Source: an uncultured Planktomarina sp.
GTDB lineage: Bacteria; Pseudomonadota; Alphaproteobacteria; Rhodobacterales; Rhodobacteraceae
Assembly: GCA_905181815.1 (NCBI GenBank)
Contig: CAJIZA010000007.1
Coordinates: 1-64,000, forward strand
Direction: 5' to 3'
DNA length: 64,000 nt
Shown: positions 35,550 through 46,178 of the stretch, one piece after another
Layout: each line of letters starts with the position of its first letter
Numbering within the stretch: position 1 is the first letter of the stretch
The notes under the pieces: generated by a model
The model's database searches: none
What the model was told of the DNA's origin: nothing
Seen by the model: the letters and a program-made list of their open reading frames with translations, nothing else
Program-made: the position numbers and the translations under genes

Positions 35550-36334
35550 CGCGCCGGGTCACTATATTGGGATGCGGCTCCTCAGGCGGCGTGCCGCGTT
35601 TGGGCGAGAATTGGGGCGCTTGCGATCCAAGCAATCCCAAAAATCGCCGGCAACGTTGTTCCATTTTGGTTGAGCAATTCGGGCCAGAGGGCACAACACG
35701 CGTCCTCATCGACAGCTCGCCCGATTTGCGGACACAATTGTTAACAGCACAGGTGGGCACGCTAGACGCAGTAGTTTACACCCATGCACATGCAGATCAC
35801 GTGCACGGGCTGGACGATCTGCGGATGATCGTCATCAACATGCGCCGCCGCCTGCCAGTTTGGGCGGATGACCCAACAAAATCCGACCTGTTATCGCGGT
35901 TCTCCTATGCCTTTGAAACACCCAAAGGCTCAAGCTATCCGCCCATCTTAGAGATGAATGACATCACCGCGCCGTTCACAATCACCGGTGCAGGGGGCGC
36001 GCTAGACTTCACCCCCATTGAGGTGGCCCACGGCACAATCACCGCTCTGGGGTTCCGCGTCGGCGATATGGCATACTTGCCCGATGTGTCCGACATCCCC
36101 CAAAGTGCCTGGTCGCATTTGCAGGGTCTCGACCTGTGGATTGTCGATGCGCTACGCTATGATCCCCACCCGTCTCACACTCATTTGGAACAAACCCTGC
36201 AGTGGATTGCGCGTGTGCAGCCAAAACGCTCCATATTAACCAACATGCATGTGGATTTAGACTACGCCACATTGCAAACCGAATTGCCCGATGGCGTGGT
36301 GCCAGCCTTTGATATGATGACAGAAATACTCTGA
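35546..36334 (+). CDS. MBL-fold metallohydrolase (PhnP-like)
   Basis: 262 residues from the ATG at 35546, which overlaps the TatD stop (ATGA). It resembles the cyclic-phosphodiesterase branch of the metallo-beta-lactamase fold: TILGCGSSGGVPRLGENWGA at the start, then VVYTHAHADHVHGLDDLR (HxHxDH metal motif) and ILTNMHVDLDYATL near the end. PhnP relatives open phosphoribosyl cyclic phosphates; tRNA-maturation-like roles are also possible. The gene often follows tatD in Rhodobacteraceae. Substrate not known here. Confidence 0.88.
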   Translation: MTRRVTILGCGSSGGVPRLGENWGACDPSNPKNRRQRCSILVEQFGPEGTTRVLIDSSPDLRTQLLTAQVGTLDAVVYTHAHADHVHGLDDLRMIVINMRRRLPVWADDPTKSDLLSRFSYAFETPKGSSYPPILEMNDITAPFTITGAGGALDFTPIEVAHGTITALGFRVGDMAYLPDVSDIPQSAWSHLQGLDLWIVDALRYDPHPSHTHLEQTLQWIARVQPKRSILTNMHVDLDYATLQTELPDGVVPAFDMMTEIL

Positions 36335-36335
36335 C

Positions 36336-37265
36336 ATGAGCATCCTGCTCCAAGTGATCCTGCCGGTGTTTTTCGTTGTTGGCTTTGGATATCTGGCTGT
36401 CTGGCGCAAGTGGTTTTCCGACGCAGGGGTTGGGGCTTTGATGGCCTTCACCCAAAATTTTGCCATTCCCTGCCTGCTGTTTCGCGCCATCTCGACTTTG
36501 GATCTGGGGCAAACCTTCCAGCCGGGGTTGCTCAGCAGTTTTTACATCGGCGCGATAGCCGGATTTGGCTTGGGCCTGTTCGGGGCGCGCATCTTGTTTA
36601 AACGCAGTTGGGAAGACAGTGTGGCCATTGGATTTTGCTGCCTGTTCTCAAACACAGTGCTCTTGGGGCTGCCCATCACAGAGCGTGCCTATGGGACTGA
36701 AGCCCTGACGGCCAATTTTGCCATCATCGCGGTCCATGCACCGATCGGATATACGCTCGGCATCACGGTGATGGAACTAGTTCGCGGATGCGGCCTTAAC
36801 GGCATAGAGATGCTGCTTAAGATATTAAAATCAGTATTTAAAAATTCGTTAGTAGTTGCCTTGAGCCTTGGGTTTGCAATCAATTTATCGGGCTTTATTT
36901 TACCAGAAATCGTCACCGATGGCGTTGATCTTTTGTCCCAAAGTGCTCTGCCGGCGGCCCTGTTTGGCTTGGGCGGTGTTTTGGTGCGATACCGGCCAGA
37001 GGGCGATATCAGGGTGATCTTATACATCTGCGCGATTTCGCTTTTGCTTCATCCCGCATTGGTTTGGATCACCGGAAGCTATATCAATCTCTCCACAAGT
37101 GATTTCCGCAGCGCGGTCCTGACAGCTGCCATGGCGCCCGGGGTCAACGCCTATATTTTCGCGCAAATGTACGGGCGCGCACAGCGGGTCGCAGCTTCCG
37201 CAGTCTTGATCAGCACAGGTCTCACAATTTTCACCGCAAGCCTTTGGCTCTACGCGCTAAGGTAG
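36336..37265 (+). CDS. AEC-family transporter
   Basis: 309 residues, about ten hydrophobic segments in two halves. Starts MSILLQVILPVFFVVGFGYL, typical of auxin-efflux-carrier/malonate-type transporters; a conserved break follows in NFAIPCLLFRAIS, and the second half has ALPAALFGLGGVLVRY and MAPGVNAYIFAQMYGRAQRV. Probably secondary transport of an organic acid across the inner membrane. It begins one base after the preceding stop and ends 3 bp from the convergent dehydrogenase gene. Confidence 0.87.
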   Translation: MSILLQVILPVFFVVGFGYLAVWRKWFSDAGVGALMAFTQNFAIPCLLFRAISTLDLGQTFQPGLLSSFYIGAIAGFGLGLFGARILFKRSWEDSVAIGFCCLFSNTVLLGLPITERAYGTEALTANFAIIAVHAPIGYTLGITVMELVRGCGLNGIEMLLKILKSVFKNSLVVALSLGFAINLSGFILPEIVTDGVDLLSQSALPAALFGLGGVLVRYRPEGDIRVILYICAISLLLHPALVWITGSYINLSTSDFRSAVLTAAMAPGVNAYIFAQMYGRAQRVAASAVLISTGLTIFTASLWLYALR

Positions 37266-37268
37266 AGC

Positions 37269-38354
37269 TCAAGCTCCGGCAAATCTCGAGGCGCGAAAGC
37301 TCGACATCAATGGGCTCGACCTGCCTTGCAAAATTTCCTTAGCCAACAGCTGACCTATTAGAGGGCCAAGGGTCACACCGCTGTGCATAACGGCCACAAA
37401 AACCCCCGGGACGCCCGGGACCGCACCCACCACAGGCAGGCCATCCATCGGCACGGGGCGCTCCCCCAGCTTCACTTGTGCCGGCTGCACATCCAGCTGG
37501 CCTCGCAATTTTTGGCGAATCCGCGCAATCACAGTATCCGCAAGTGCGGGCGCATCCTCCAATTGATCCAAGTCACCACTGAATATTTCCCCCGCCACAA
37601 GACTACCATCGGGATTTTGTCTAAAATGCACATCAGGCGTCATGAGAATATGGTGAATGCGCGTCTGCACCGGCCGGGTTTGCACGATCATACCGCGTTT
37701 ATTGGCCATGGGCAAAGTCCACCCGACACCACCCAGACCACGGCACGCCGCAGCGCCTGTGGCCAAAATTACAAAATCACACTGCAAATCTCCAGCTGAT
37801 GTCTGCACAATGTGGCCACCACCAAAACTGGGACGCAAAGACTTGACGGCCTGTTCGGGGCAAAGCCTACCGCCCCGCCGCGCCACATGCGCGAGAAGGG
37901 ACTGCGCCACAGATTGAGCTTGTGCGGCCCCTTCCACGGGCGTGAACAGCGCGTGGGCCGGACAATCGCGCAGATTGGGCTCAAGCGCCGCGATCTCATC
38001 GTGATCAAGGCGCTGGGCACCATAGCCCCGCGCTGTCAGACTGGCAAATTGCGCGTCAAAATCTTGCCCCACATCTTCCCACCACAGAGTACCCGGCCAG
38101 CTGACATGGGCCTGTAACTCTAACCTCTGCCCCAGGGTTCGAAAAAACTCTATGGCCGCGTTGCGCAGATCAAAATAGGCTTGGGTTTCGGCAAAACTGG
38201 CATTGATCCAGCCAAAAGAGTTGGCACTGGCCAGGCCGCCCAAAGGGCCCTGATCCATAACAGTGACCTCAGCACCAAGATCCTGGCAGGCCAAAGCAGT
38301 ACTAGCGCCGACAATTCCAGATCCCACGATCACAACTTTTGCAGCTGCCGTCAT
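37269..38354 (-). CDS. FAD-dependent amino acid dehydrogenase (DadA-like)
   Basis: 361 residues from the ATG at 38354; the longer frame (to 38528) has no family-like sequence upstream of [18 protein letters not shown]. That motif is the FAD-binding Rossmann loop with [15 protein letters not shown]. Further features: [35 protein letters not shown], and a C-terminal [20 protein letters not shown] followed by [18 protein letters not shown] (second FAD site of DAO-fold enzymes). It would oxidise a D-amino acid or N-methylated amine with a membrane electron acceptor. Convergent with the AEC transporter. Confidence 0.87.
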   Translation of the reverse strand: MTAAAKVVIVGSGIVGASTALACQDLGAEVTVMDQGPLGGLASANSFGWINASFAETQAYFDLRNAAIEFFRTLGQRLELQAHVSWPGTLWWEDVGQDFDAQFASLTARGYGAQRLDHDEIAALEPNLRDCPAHALFTPVEGAAQAQSVAQSLLAHVARRGGRLCPEQAVKSLRPSFGGGHIVQTSAGDLQCDFVILATGAAACRGLGGVGWTLPMANKRGMIVQTRPVQTRIHHILMTPDVHFRQNPDGSLVAGEIFSGDLDQLEDAPALADTVIARIRQKLRGQLDVQPAQVKLGERPVPMDGLPVVGAVPGVPGVFVAVMHSGVTLGPLIGQLLAKEILQGRSSPLMSSFRASRFAGA

Positions 38355-38540
38355 ATCCTGCCCTTCACTGTGTTTGCGCCGCCTTGGGCAATGATGACAC
38401 GTTCGCACCTCGCGACGGAAGCAATTTCCGTCCCCAGCGGGAAAAATGATCATAGCGGGGCATTGAATCAGACTTTGCCGACACGCCCCCTTGTTTCTGT
38501 CCCACAGAAGGCCAAATCTAATAGGCACAAGGAATCAAAA

Positions 38541-40730
38541 ATGCGCAATAATTCGCCCGAACAAATGCCCGTCTTGCAAAACCCCGCTCCGAATGTGCGC
38601 GACCGGGAGAAGATGGAAGGGGGCAAGGCCTTTCGGCTTGAAACCGAGTTCGCCGCAGCAGGCGACCAACCCAACGCCATCAACGAGCTGGTGGAGGGCA
38701 TCACCGCGGGCGAGGCCAATCAGGTCTTGCTCGGGGCCACGGGCACCGGCAAGACGTTCACCATGGCGCGGATCATACAAGACACCCAGCGCCCAGCGAT
38801 TATTCTTGCGCCAAACAAAACCCTCGCCGCGCAGCTTTATGGCGAATTCAAAGGATTTTTCCCCGATAATGCGGTGGAATATTTCGTCAGCTATTACGAT
38901 TATTACCAACCAGAAGCCTATGTGGCCCGCTCGGACACCTATATTGAGAAAGAAAGCCAGATCAACGAGCAGATTGACCGGATGCGCCACTCGGCGACCC
39001 GCGCTTTGCTGGAACGTGATGATGTCATTATCGTGGCTTCTGTGTCCTGCATATATGGCATCGGATCGGTTGAAACCTATGGGGCGATGACCCAAGACCT
39101 GCACAGTGGCAATTGCTATGACCAGCGCCAAGTCATTGCCGATCTCATTGCCCAGCAATATCGCCGCAATGACCAAGCCTTCCAACGCGGCACTTTTCGG
39201 GTGCGTGGAGACAGTTTGGAGGTTTGGCCGGCGCATTTGGACGACCGGGCTTGGCGTTTGAGTTTTTTTGGCGAAGAGCTGGAGACCATTGTCGAGTTTG
39301 ACCCGCTGACCGGGGCACGCACCGATACGTTTGAACGGGTGCGGATCTATGCCAACAGCCACTATGTTACCCCGCGCCCGACCATGCAGCAGGCTGTGAT
39401 TGGGATCAAAAAAGAGCTGCGCATGCGGCTTGATCAATTGGTCAGTGAGGGCAAGTTGCTCGAAGCGCAACGGCTGGAACAACGCACAAATTTCGATCTG
39501 GAAATGCTTGAAGCGACAGGCGTGTGCAGCGGGATTGAAAATTATTCGCGTTATCTTACCGGCCGCGCGCCTGGTGAGCCACCCCCCACACTGTTTGAGT
39601 TTATCCCCGACAATGCGATTGTCTTCGCCGATGAAAGCCATGTCAGCGTGCCACAGATTGGCGCGATGTATAAGGGCGACTATCGCCGCAAATTCACCCT
39701 TGCCGAACACGGGTTCCGATTGCCGTCCTGTATGGATAACCGACCGCTCAAATTCGAAGAATGGGATGCGATGCGGCCACAGTCGGTTTTTGTCTCCGCG
39801 ACCCCATCCAAGTGGGAGCTTGATCAAGCAGGCGGCGTTTTCACAGAGCAGGTGATCCGTCCTACGGGCCTGCTTGACCCCCCGGTGGAAATCCGTCCCG
39901 TAGAAACGCAGGTTGATGATCTTCTTGATGAAATTCGCAAGGTCACGGTTATGGGGCAAAGGGTTTTGGCCACAACATTGACCAAACGCATGGCCGAAGA
40001 TCTCACAGAATATCTTCATGAGCAGGGCATTCGGGTGCGCTACATGCACAGCGATATCGATACGATTGAGCGCATTGAGATACTGCGGGATTTGCGACTG
40101 GGCGCCTTTGATGTGCTGCTGGGCATCAACCTTCTGCGCGAGGGGCTGGATATTCCTGAATGCGGTTTGGTTGCGATCCTTGATGCAGATAAGGAGGGCT
40201 TTTTGCGATCTGAAACCTCTTTGGTTCAAACCATTGGCCGGGCCGCGCGCAACGCCGATGGGCGGGTCATCATGTATGCAGATCGCATTACCGGCTCAAT
40301 GGAACGCGCCATTGGCGAAACCAACCGTAGGCGCGAAAAGCAACATGCCTATAATGTGACCCATGGCATCACCCCTTCGACGGTGAAAAAGAATGTCGAG
40401 GATGTGCTTGCAGGTCTTTACAAGGGCGATACAGATATGGCGCGGGTCACGGCGAAGATTGATCCGGCCTTGCAAGGCGGCAATATCCAAACCGTGCTCG
40501 AAGGTCTGCGGCTCGATATGCGCAAAGCCGCAGAAAATTTGGAGTTTGAGGAAGCCGCCCGTCTGCGCGACGAGGTAAAACGCCTCGAGACAGTTGAGCT
40601 GACGATCTCAGACGATCCTCTGGCCCGGCAATATGCGGTCGAAAAAGCAGTTGATGACGCCCATAACGCCTCAGGCCGGTCAAAAGGTGGGCGCGCTGGT
40701 CAAAGGGGCGGCGCCCGGCGGCGTAAATAG
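38541..40730 (+). CDS. uvrB: Excinuclease ABC subunit B
   Basis: The damage-verifying helicase-like subunit of nucleotide excision repair. 729 residues from the ATG at 38541 (AGGAATCAAAA just upstream); an upstream extension to 38181 is antisense to the dehydrogenase gene and is rejected. [16 protein letters not shown] is the Walker A motif, followed by [20 protein letters not shown] and [12 protein letters not shown] (the beta-hairpin that clamps DNA). [20 protein letters not shown], then [20 protein letters not shown] and [19 protein letters not shown] are helicase motifs IV-VI. The UVR domain ending ([20 protein letters not shown]) is intact and a basic tail ([18 protein letters not shown]) closes the protein. 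Confidence 0.96.
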   Translation: MRNNSPEQMPVLQNPAPNVRDREKMEGGKAFRLETEFAAAGDQPNAINELVEGITAGEANQVLLGATGTGKTFTMARIIQDTQRPAIILAPNKTLAAQLYGEFKGFFPDNAVEYFVSYYDYYQPEAYVARSDTYIEKESQINEQIDRMRHSATRALLERDDVIIVASVSCIYGIGSVETYGAMTQDLHSGNCYDQRQVIADLIAQQYRRNDQAFQRGTFRVRGDSLEVWPAHLDDRAWRLSFFGEELETIVEFDPLTGARTDTFERVRIYANSHYVTPRPTMQQAVIGIKKELRMRLDQLVSEGKLLEAQRLEQRTNFDLEMLEATGVCSGIENYSRYLTGRAPGEPPPTLFEFIPDNAIVFADESHVSVPQIGAMYKGDYRRKFTLAEHGFRLPSCMDNRPLKFEEWDAMRPQSVFVSATPSKWELDQAGGVFTEQVIRPTGLLDPPVEIRPVETQVDDLLDEIRKVTVMGQRVLATTLTKRMAEDLTEYLHEQGIRVRYMHSDIDTIERIEILRDLRLGAFDVLLGINLLREGLDIPECGLVAILDADKEGFLRSETSLVQTIGRAARNADGRVIMYADRITGSMERAIGETNRRREKQHAYNVTHGITPSTVKKNVEDVLAGLYKGDTDMARVTAKIDPALQGGNIQTVLEGLRLDMRKAAENLEFEEAARLRDEVKRLETVELTISDDPLARQYAVEKAVDDAHNASGRSKGGRAGQRGGARRRK

Positions 40731-40747
40731 ACATTACCCCGCGCGAA

Positions 40748-40781
40748 AAGGGGCAATAGGATCTGCGCCCTGTTGCCCCTG
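40748..40781 (-). terminator. Hairpin terminator
   Basis: GGGGCAA and TTGCCCC (40750-40779) form a stem with a few extra pairs (AGG/CCT). On the minus strand the stem is followed by TTTTCG, which fits a terminator for the minus-strand gene remnant at 40803-41130. It can also fold on the plus strand after uvrB. Confidence 0.55.
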
Positions 40782-40802
40782 AAATGCGAAAAAACACTGA
40801 AC

Positions 40803-41130
40803 TTACTGGGAGTTGTCCATACGCTCGGTGAGGTTGACGCTTCCTTGACGGGCGTACGGCCAGGTCAGTTTCACCTGACTGCCGCTGCCAGCTTGCTCGG
40901 CCTGAACATGAGGCAATTCATAGATATTTGTACTACCTGATTGTATGGTTCCAACCGGAACAACCGCCGCGACCGTCCGCGCGCGGCCATTGAACGGTAG
41001 GGAAGGCGACGTTGGGCTCATTCTGATAGTCATCTCTCCCAGGCGTGCCGCCCTGGCTCGACCAATGATACAAACCAAAAGCAAATTTGGGTGGTGTAAA
41101 GACGATCCCATCGGTGATTATTTTGTTCAT
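40803..41130 (-). pseudogene. Probable frameshifted gene starting MNKIITDGIV
   Basis: AGGGG seven bases before the ATG at 41130 supports a start. The first frame gives MNKIITDGIVFTPPKFAFGL, YHWSSQGGTPGRDDYQNEPN and VAFP, which resembles the first residues of Rhodobacteraceae proteins of the pectate-lyase/beta-helix type. It stops at 40933 after 65 codons. An overlapping frame (ending at 40803) gives PFNGRARTVAAVVPVG then SGSTNIYELPHVQAEQAG and a C-terminus of 109 codons total. Where the frames should join I cannot tell. The full family proteins are several hundred residues, so even a repaired reading would be a short remnant. A terminator-like hairpin follows. Confidence 0.4.
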
Positions 41131-41257
41131 AAAAGCCCCTTTCCAAACACTGCTCCATGCATTTGTGTAATTGCTCCGCAGCCGCAGCCCCTCAAGTGGG
41201 CGCTGCTCTGCGGACCAGCGGTAGGCGTTAAAAAGGCCTAGACGCAGCGCACAGTGC

Positions 41258-41659
41258 TCACACACCCGTCTCTTGCGAAGGTAATAGCTGGACGCCATTA
41301 ATGCGCCATGCTCCGTCCAATTGGATCATTTGATAGGCCATGATGTGATATAGTCCCTGGCCATCGCGTATTTGCACTTTCTGCCAGTAGTACCCTTCAA
41401 CCGTGGCTAGTTCCAAAAATGCAATCTCAGACGGGCGGTAAACCATTGGATAACCTTGCCGTACCATGCGCCCAAACACCTCTGGCGCACGAAATATCTG
41501 CTGAATCGTGGGGCTGGCGTAGGTAAAGGCACGCTCAAAATCATCCACCTGAAAAGCGGTAATTTGCGCACGGATTGTTGTTTCAATCTCTTTGCTCTCG
41601 GCCCAGGCTGGCAGTGCCGCAGCAACCCAAAAAGCAATTGTTAGAATGAACTTTCTCAT
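41258..41659 (-). CDS. DUF4864 domain protein, secreted
   Basis: 133 residues with a signal peptide, MRKFILTIAFWVAAALPAWA, cleaved before ESK. The mature part (RAQITAFQVDDFERAFTYAS, then YPMVYRPSEIAFLELATVEG, then DGAWRINGVQLLP) matches the DUF4864 family, a short cystatin-like beta sheet fold of unknown function in the periplasm of Rhodobacterales and relatives. Preceded by AGGAGG about ten bases before the ATG (GGCCTCCTG on the plus strand). A single-gene unit. Confidence 0.8.
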   Translation of the reverse strand: MRKFILTIAFWVAAALPAWAESKEIETTIRAQITAFQVDDFERAFTYASPTIQQIFRAPEVFGRMVRQGYPMVYRPSEIAFLELATVEGYYWQKVQIRDGQGLYHIMAYQMIQLDGAWRINGVQLLPSQETGV

Positions 41660-41723
41660 AACGGCCTCCTGTTGACTTCTAGGAAAATAGGACGCAACAA
41701 GAGGGAGTCAAATTCGTGGCAGG

Positions 41724-43298
41724 TTAGATGAACTCGCCAGCAAGGCCTTTGTCGATCAGGGCTATGCTCTCTTCAATGCCCAAAAGCGCAATAAAGCCAC
41801 CAAACCGCGGCCCCTGTGAAGCGCCTAAAAGCACCTCGTAGAGCGCTTTGAACCAATCGCGCATCGGGTCAAAGCGCTCGCGCCCACAGGCGAAAACCAA
41901 AGATTGCAGCGCATCCCCATCCAGGCCTTGATCCCAAGCCTTCAGCCCGTCGCGCAGCGCGATCAAAGCCTCGCGCTCTAGATCCGTTGGCGCACGGTAG
42001 ATTTTGGCAGGTTTGACAAAATCATTGTAATAACGAACCGCAAAACCCGCCGCCGCATCCAAATCTGCATGGGTTTGGGCGGAGGCCTCAGGCGCGTAAC
42101 GTTTGATGAAGCCCCACAGTTGATCTTTATCTCCCGCCCCTGAAACAGAAGCCAAATTGAGCAGCATTGAGAAAGGCACGACCATTTTACTGACCGGCAC
42201 ATCGCCGCCATGAATATGCCAAACCGGATTGTTCAGACGTGCTCTGTCGTCTTGCCCCTCATAGGCACGCAATTGCTGGTGATACTCATCGACCGCCTTG
42301 GGGATTACATCAAAATGCATCCGCTTGGCGGTTTTGGGTTTTAGATACATAAAATAAGACAGGCTTTCCGTGCTGGCATAAGTCAACCACTCATCAATCG
42401 ATACGCCATTGCCAGAGGTCTTGGAGATCTTCTGTCCATTTTCATCGAGGAACAATTCATAGCTGAAATGTTCCGGTGCCGGGTGCCCCAAAATACGACA
42501 AATTTTATCATAAATAGGGGTATTGGTGGAGTGATCCTTGCCATACATCTCAAAATCCACCCCAAGGGCCGCCCAGCGCGCACCAAAATCGGGTTTCCAC
42601 TGCAACTTCACATTGCCGCCAGTCACCGGAAGGGTCATCTCTTCACCCTCTTCGGTGTCAAAGGTAATGGTGCCATTTTGGGCGTCCACAGAATTCATCG
42701 GTACATAAAGCACCCGTCGTGTCTCAGGATGAATGGGCAGGAAGATGGAGTAGGTTTTCTGCCGCTCCTCGCGAAGCGAGACCAGCATCACCTTCATGAT
42801 ATCATCATATTTTTCCACAGCCCGCAGCAAAATTTGATCAAATTGACCAGATTGATAGAACTCTGTGGCGCTGATGAAGTCATATTCAAAGCCAAATGTG
42901 TCCAAAAACCGACGCAACATGGCATTGTTGTGATGACCGAAGCTCTCATATTCCCCAAACGGATCTGGAACAGAGGTCAAGGGCCGCTGCAAATGCTCGG
43001 TCAGCCTCTCCGGATTCGGCACATTGCCCGGCACTTTGCGCATGCCATCGAGATCATCAGAAAAACAGACGAGCCGGGTTGGGATGTCACTCAATTCTTG
43101 AAATGCGCGCATAATCATTGTGGTACGCGCCACTTCGCCAAAGGTGCCAATATGCGGCAGCCCGCTGGGGCCATAGCCCGTCTCAAACAAGACATAGCCT
43201 TTTTCAGGCGGCTTCTTTTCAAAGCGTTTCAAGATCCGCCGCGCCTCTTCAAAGGGCCAGGCTTTCGATTGAGTAGCAGCGTCACGCATTTTGGACAT
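41724..43298 (-). CDS. lysK: Lysyl-tRNA synthetase, class I
   Basis: 524 residues. Class I LysRS, unrelated in fold to the usual class II enzyme, charges tRNA-Lys. Class I features: [17 protein letters not shown] (HIGH-like motif), and KISKTSGNG (KMSKS motif), with the nucleotide-binding region [17 protein letters not shown] between. Many alphaproteobacteria, especially Rhodobacterales and Rhizobiales, use this archaeal-type enzyme. The start lies in divergent position to the TerB gene. Confidence 0.95.
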   Translation of the reverse strand: MSKMRDAATQSKAWPFEEARRILKRFEKKPPEKGYVLFETGYGPSGLPHIGTFGEVARTTMIMRAFQELSDIPTRLVCFSDDLDGMRKVPGNVPNPERLTEHLQRPLTSVPDPFGEYESFGHHNNAMLRRFLDTFGFEYDFISATEFYQSGQFDQILLRAVEKYDDIMKVMLVSLREERQKTYSIFLPIHPETRRVLYVPMNSVDAQNGTITFDTEEGEEMTLPVTGGNVKLQWKPDFGARWAALGVDFEMYGKDHSTNTPIYDKICRILGHPAPEHFSYELFLDENGQKISKTSGNGVSIDEWLTYASTESLSYFMYLKPKTAKRMHFDVIPKAVDEYHQQLRAYEGQDDRARLNNPVWHIHGGDVPVSKMVVPFSMLLNLASVSGAGDKDQLWGFIKRYAPEASAQTHADLDAAAGFAVRYYNDFVKPAKIYRAPTDLEREALIALRDGLKAWDQGLDGDALQSLVFACGRERFDPMRDWFKALYEVLLGASQGPRFGGFIALLGIEESIALIDKGLAGEFI

Positions 43299-43386
43299 GT
43301 TTAACTCCAGTTTCCTGACGCTTCCCTATTGCCGCACGCGCCTCGGGTCAATAAGTTGTAGTCACAGCTTTAAAGGACGTCTCTTC

Positions 43387-43812
43387 GTGAATATTCATCC
43401 CCCTTCTCTCTCATCGCAAGATTGTCTGGTTGCGGTCATGATTGCCGTATCCGCAAGTGACGAAAACATTCGCACAGCAGAGCTTATGAGCATTCAAGCG
43501 ATCGTAAACCACCTGCCAATCTTTGGAGAGTATGATGTAGACCGCATCAAATCTGTAGCCGCTATGGTCTTGGATCTTTTGTCCGAAGAAGACGGGCTTG
43601 ATGCACTGTTTGGCTTAATCCGGGACGGTCTGCCCGATGGTTTGAACGAAACCGCCTATGCTATGGCCTGCGATGTAGCCGCAGCAGATGGGAAATTGGG
43701 GCAAATCGAGTTGCGTATGCTGCAAGAGATCCGCCATGAGCTTGAGGTTGACCGCCTGCATGGCGCGGCCATTGAAGCGGGTGCACGCGCAAGGTTTCGC
43801 ACCCTAACGTAG
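43387..43812 (+). CDS. TerB-family protein
   Basis: 141 residues from a GTG at 43387 (AAAGGA upstream); the earlier frame overlaps the lysK start. The fold is the all-helical TerB/tellurite-resistance-like domain: CLVAVMIAVSASDENIRTAE, NHLPIFGEYDV, a middle VLDLLSEEDGLDALFGLIRD, then ACDVAAADGKLGQIELRMLQEI with the acidic EAAADGxLxxxE pattern. Its role in the cell is unknown. Its stop overlaps the convergent dacB gene by 9 bp. Confidence 0.82.
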   Translation: MNIHPPSLSSQDCLVAVMIAVSASDENIRTAELMSIQAIVNHLPIFGEYDVDRIKSVAAMVLDLLSEEDGLDALFGLIRDGLPDGLNETAYAMACDVAAADGKLGQIELRMLQEIRHELEVDRLHGAAIEAGARARFRTLT

Positions 43813-45261
43813 ATGCCCAAGCCAATCACGCAAAAGCGCATATTGCAGGCTGCGCGATCGCGCCTCCCAGCCCTTGGCCCCTCGCGGATTTTCATTGCCT
43901 TTCACTTTTTCACGCCGCGCCATATCGGCGGTCAAAATAGCAAACCCAAGGCTTTTGCCTTCATATGTGAGATACCCTGACAGCGAGCTGACAAAATTTA
44001 ATGTGCCTGTTTTAACCCGGAGATCCACGCCAGCCATCGGCTTTCCTTTGTGGCGCAGGATCTTCGGCTTGAGCAAATCGGCCAGCCCATTGCGATGGTG
44101 CCAGGCCATAAACATTGCCAGCCCACCAGACGTAAGCCGCGATTGATCCGACAGACCGGAGTGATCGACAACCGCGCCACGCGTCCCATGGGCCTGAGCA
44201 AACTTGCTCAGAGCCGCTGCCGAATGGCGCAGATTTGGCGCGCCCGAGGCTGTGAGACCGATCACCTCAGCCGTTAAATTCGTCGACAATTTCAACATTG
44301 ATTTGGCAATTTCATGGTAAGGGCGCGATTTCTTTTGCGCGATATCCACCGCTATAACCGCATCCGCGTGCTGCCCCTCGACGATGGTTGGAGACGGCAG
44401 CTGTATCCCCATCTCGGCGCATATCACCTGAAAGGCCTCGCCAGCATAGCGTCTTGGATTGCGCGCGGGCAACCACCGTGCCCCATCCTTGCGCAACGCA
44501 GAGCGCTGCACGGACCACTCCTCGCGCTTAGATGCGTATTGATATGCATAGCTCGGCGCGTCCCGCTCCTCAACACGAATCCCAATGGAGGGAATCTGCG
44601 GCCTATAAATTCGCCCCGGCGCACTCATCGACAGATCATAGCCGCCACCGGCCTGGCGCACCCATTCAAATTGCACCCGGTTAAGGTTGAGATTCACCCC
44701 GGCAATCGCCGGGTTGTAATTGGCTTGCGGCAATTGGCTGCTATCGATTTCATGCAGATAGGGGAAACCATTGTCCACAATCAATAGCCTACCTTTAATC
44801 CGCTGAATTCCTGTTTTCTGCAGGGCCTTTGCAAAGTTGACTAAATCATCTGTATGAAAAGTTGGATCCGCAGATCCAGTCAAAATGACATCCCCAACAA
44901 GCTCCCTATTTGTCACCCGTCCCTGCAGGCTCAAACGTGTGATGAATTGAAAATCACGCCCAAGTTCTTGCAAACCATAGGCGGCGGTCAACGCTTTGGT
45001 CACGCTGGCAGGGGGCAATTCTGTCTCAGGAAAATACGCGTCGAGAAAGACCCCAGTTTCTGGATCTATGAGAGCGCAGCTGACCTGACCTTTGAACGAA
45101 AACGAACGGACAATCGAAACCGCGCCGTCCAAAAACCCAGACGATACACCAGGCCTTGCGATGGGCCGCGAAGAATTCAAGGGCGCCACAGCAAAGGCTG
45201 AGGAGCCAAGCGCCGCCAGTGCTGTACTCAGAGCTGCTCTGCGTGTGAAAGTTTTTTTCAT
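43804..45261 (-). CDS. dacB: D-alanyl-D-alanine carboxypeptidase/endopeptidase (S13, PBP4-like)
   Basis: 485 residues from the ATG at 45261. Periplasmic peptidoglycan hydrolase. The export signal KKTFTRRAALSTALAALG has twin Arg and a hydrophobic stretch. The SxxK motif is in LPPASVTKALTAAYG, the SxN equivalent in AVVDHSGLSDQSRLT and KTG in LRVKTGTLNFVSSLSGY. The large domain insert between the first two motifs is as in family S13. It can both trim D-Ala and cleave cross-links. Confidence 0.9.
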   Translation of the reverse strand: MKKTFTRRAALSTALAALGSSAFAVAPLNSSRPIARPGVSSGFLDGAVSIVRSFSFKGQVSCALIDPETGVFLDAYFPETELPPASVTKALTAAYGLQELGRDFQFITRLSLQGRVTNRELVGDVILTGSADPTFHTDDLVNFAKALQKTGIQRIKGRLLIVDNGFPYLHEIDSSQLPQANYNPAIAGVNLNLNRVQFEWVRQAGGGYDLSMSAPGRIYRPQIPSIGIRVEERDAPSYAYQYASKREEWSVQRSALRKDGARWLPARNPRRYAGEAFQVICAEMGIQLPSPTIVEGQHADAVIAVDIAQKKSRPYHEIAKSMLKLSTNLTAEVIGLTASGAPNLRHSAAALSKFAQAHGTRGAVVDHSGLSDQSRLTSGGLAMFMAWHHRNGLADLLKPKILRHKGKPMAGVDLRVKTGTLNFVSSLSGYLTYEGKSLGFAILTADMARREKVKGNENPRGAKGWEARSRSLQYALLRDWLGHLR

Positions 45262-45350
45262 CCCCAATGGCTAGCTGGGCGCGTGGGTCTTTGGCAAGAC
45301 CATTTTCAATGGTGCTGGTACCCGAGGCCGGTGGCTGCTACCCCGGCAGG

Positions 45351-46178
45351 ATGTGGCGCGCGATACTCTTTATGTTGATCGGGATGATGCTTATCCCAAC
45401 CGGCGATGCCGCCAGCAAACTGCTGTCAAATAACCATGGATATCATCCCTTTTTCATCACTTGGGCCAGGTTCATCGTCGGATCAGTCTTGGTGCTGCCC
45501 TTCATGCCACGCCGCTGCTTCACTGTTTTTCGCAACCCAGTGGCCTGGGGTCGAGGGCTGCTACTGGCTGTCGGCATCAGCGTCATCACCTTTGCTGTTG
45601 CATTAGAAGACTTAGCTGATGTTTTCGCAGTCTTTTTCATTGGGCCGATTATCAGCTACATTCTGGCGGCTATCTTCCTGAAAGAAGCTGTGACCCTACC
45701 GCGCAGCGCCCTACTTTTCCTAGGCTTCACCGGAATTTTGCTCATTTCCAAACCCGGCTTTGGCTTTTCCATTGGACTGGCGTGTGCCCTTTTCGCCGGG
45801 TGCGCCTATGGAATATTTCTTACCCTGTCGCGTCTGGCCGCTGGCCAGGAAGAGCCCAAAGCTCTTTTGTTCTCGCAATTGCTAATCGCCACCGTCCTCT
45901 GCACGCCTATGGCATTGATATATTGGCCAGAGCATCTCTTAGCCAGCCCATCCATGCTCGCCGTCTCTGGCGGTGCCTCCATGCTTGGCAATATGTTTTT
46001 GATCCTCGCCTATGGGCGCGCAACGGCCACCCGCATGGCACCCTTCGTCTATTTTCAACTCGTGGGCGCATTATTATTGGGATGGGGTATTTTTGCTACG
46101 CTGCCCGATATATGGGGGCTTACCGGCTTAGCATTGCTGATGATCTCAGGCTTTGCCTCCGCCTTCTTGCGCCGTTAA
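45351..46178 (+). CDS. EamA/DMT-family transporter
   Basis: 275 residues from the ATG at 45351; starts at 45309 or 45267 are possible and no strong ribosome-binding site decides. Ten hydrophobic helices in two EamA halves, beginning AILFMLIGMMLIPTGDAASK. Typical features: HPFFITWARFIVGSVLVLPF, then VFAVFFIGPIISYILAAIFL with KEAV, and GATRATRMAPFVYFQL-like YGRATATRMAPFVYFQLVGA in the second half. Export of metabolites or amino acids is the common role in this family. Its 3' end overlaps nadD by 4 bp. Confidence 0.85.
   Translation: MWRAILFMLIGMMLIPTGDAASKLLSNNHGYHPFFITWARFIVGSVLVLPFMPRRCFTVFRNPVAWGRGLLLAVGISVITFAVALEDLADVFAVFFIGPIISYILAAIFLKEAVTLPRSALLFLGFTGILLISKPGFGFSIGLACALFAGCAYGIFLTLSRLAAGQEEPKALLFSQLLIATVLCTPMALIYWPEHLLASPSMLAVSGGASMLGNMFLILAYGRATATRMAPFVYFQLVGALLLGWGIFATLPDIWGLTGLALLMISGFASAFLRR

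Noticed and set aside
38181-38540. N-terminal extension of uvrB
   Set aside because: It overlaps the divergent dehydrogenase gene and lacks family-like sequence; AGGAATCAAAA before the ATG at 38541 supports the shorter start.
38535-40229. A 564-codon open frame on the minus strand
   Set aside because: It is antisense to uvrB, whose motifs are complete; the antisense frame has no recognisable domain.
42468-43304. A 278-codon plus-strand frame
   Set aside because: Antisense shadow of lysK, which has intact class I LysRS motifs.
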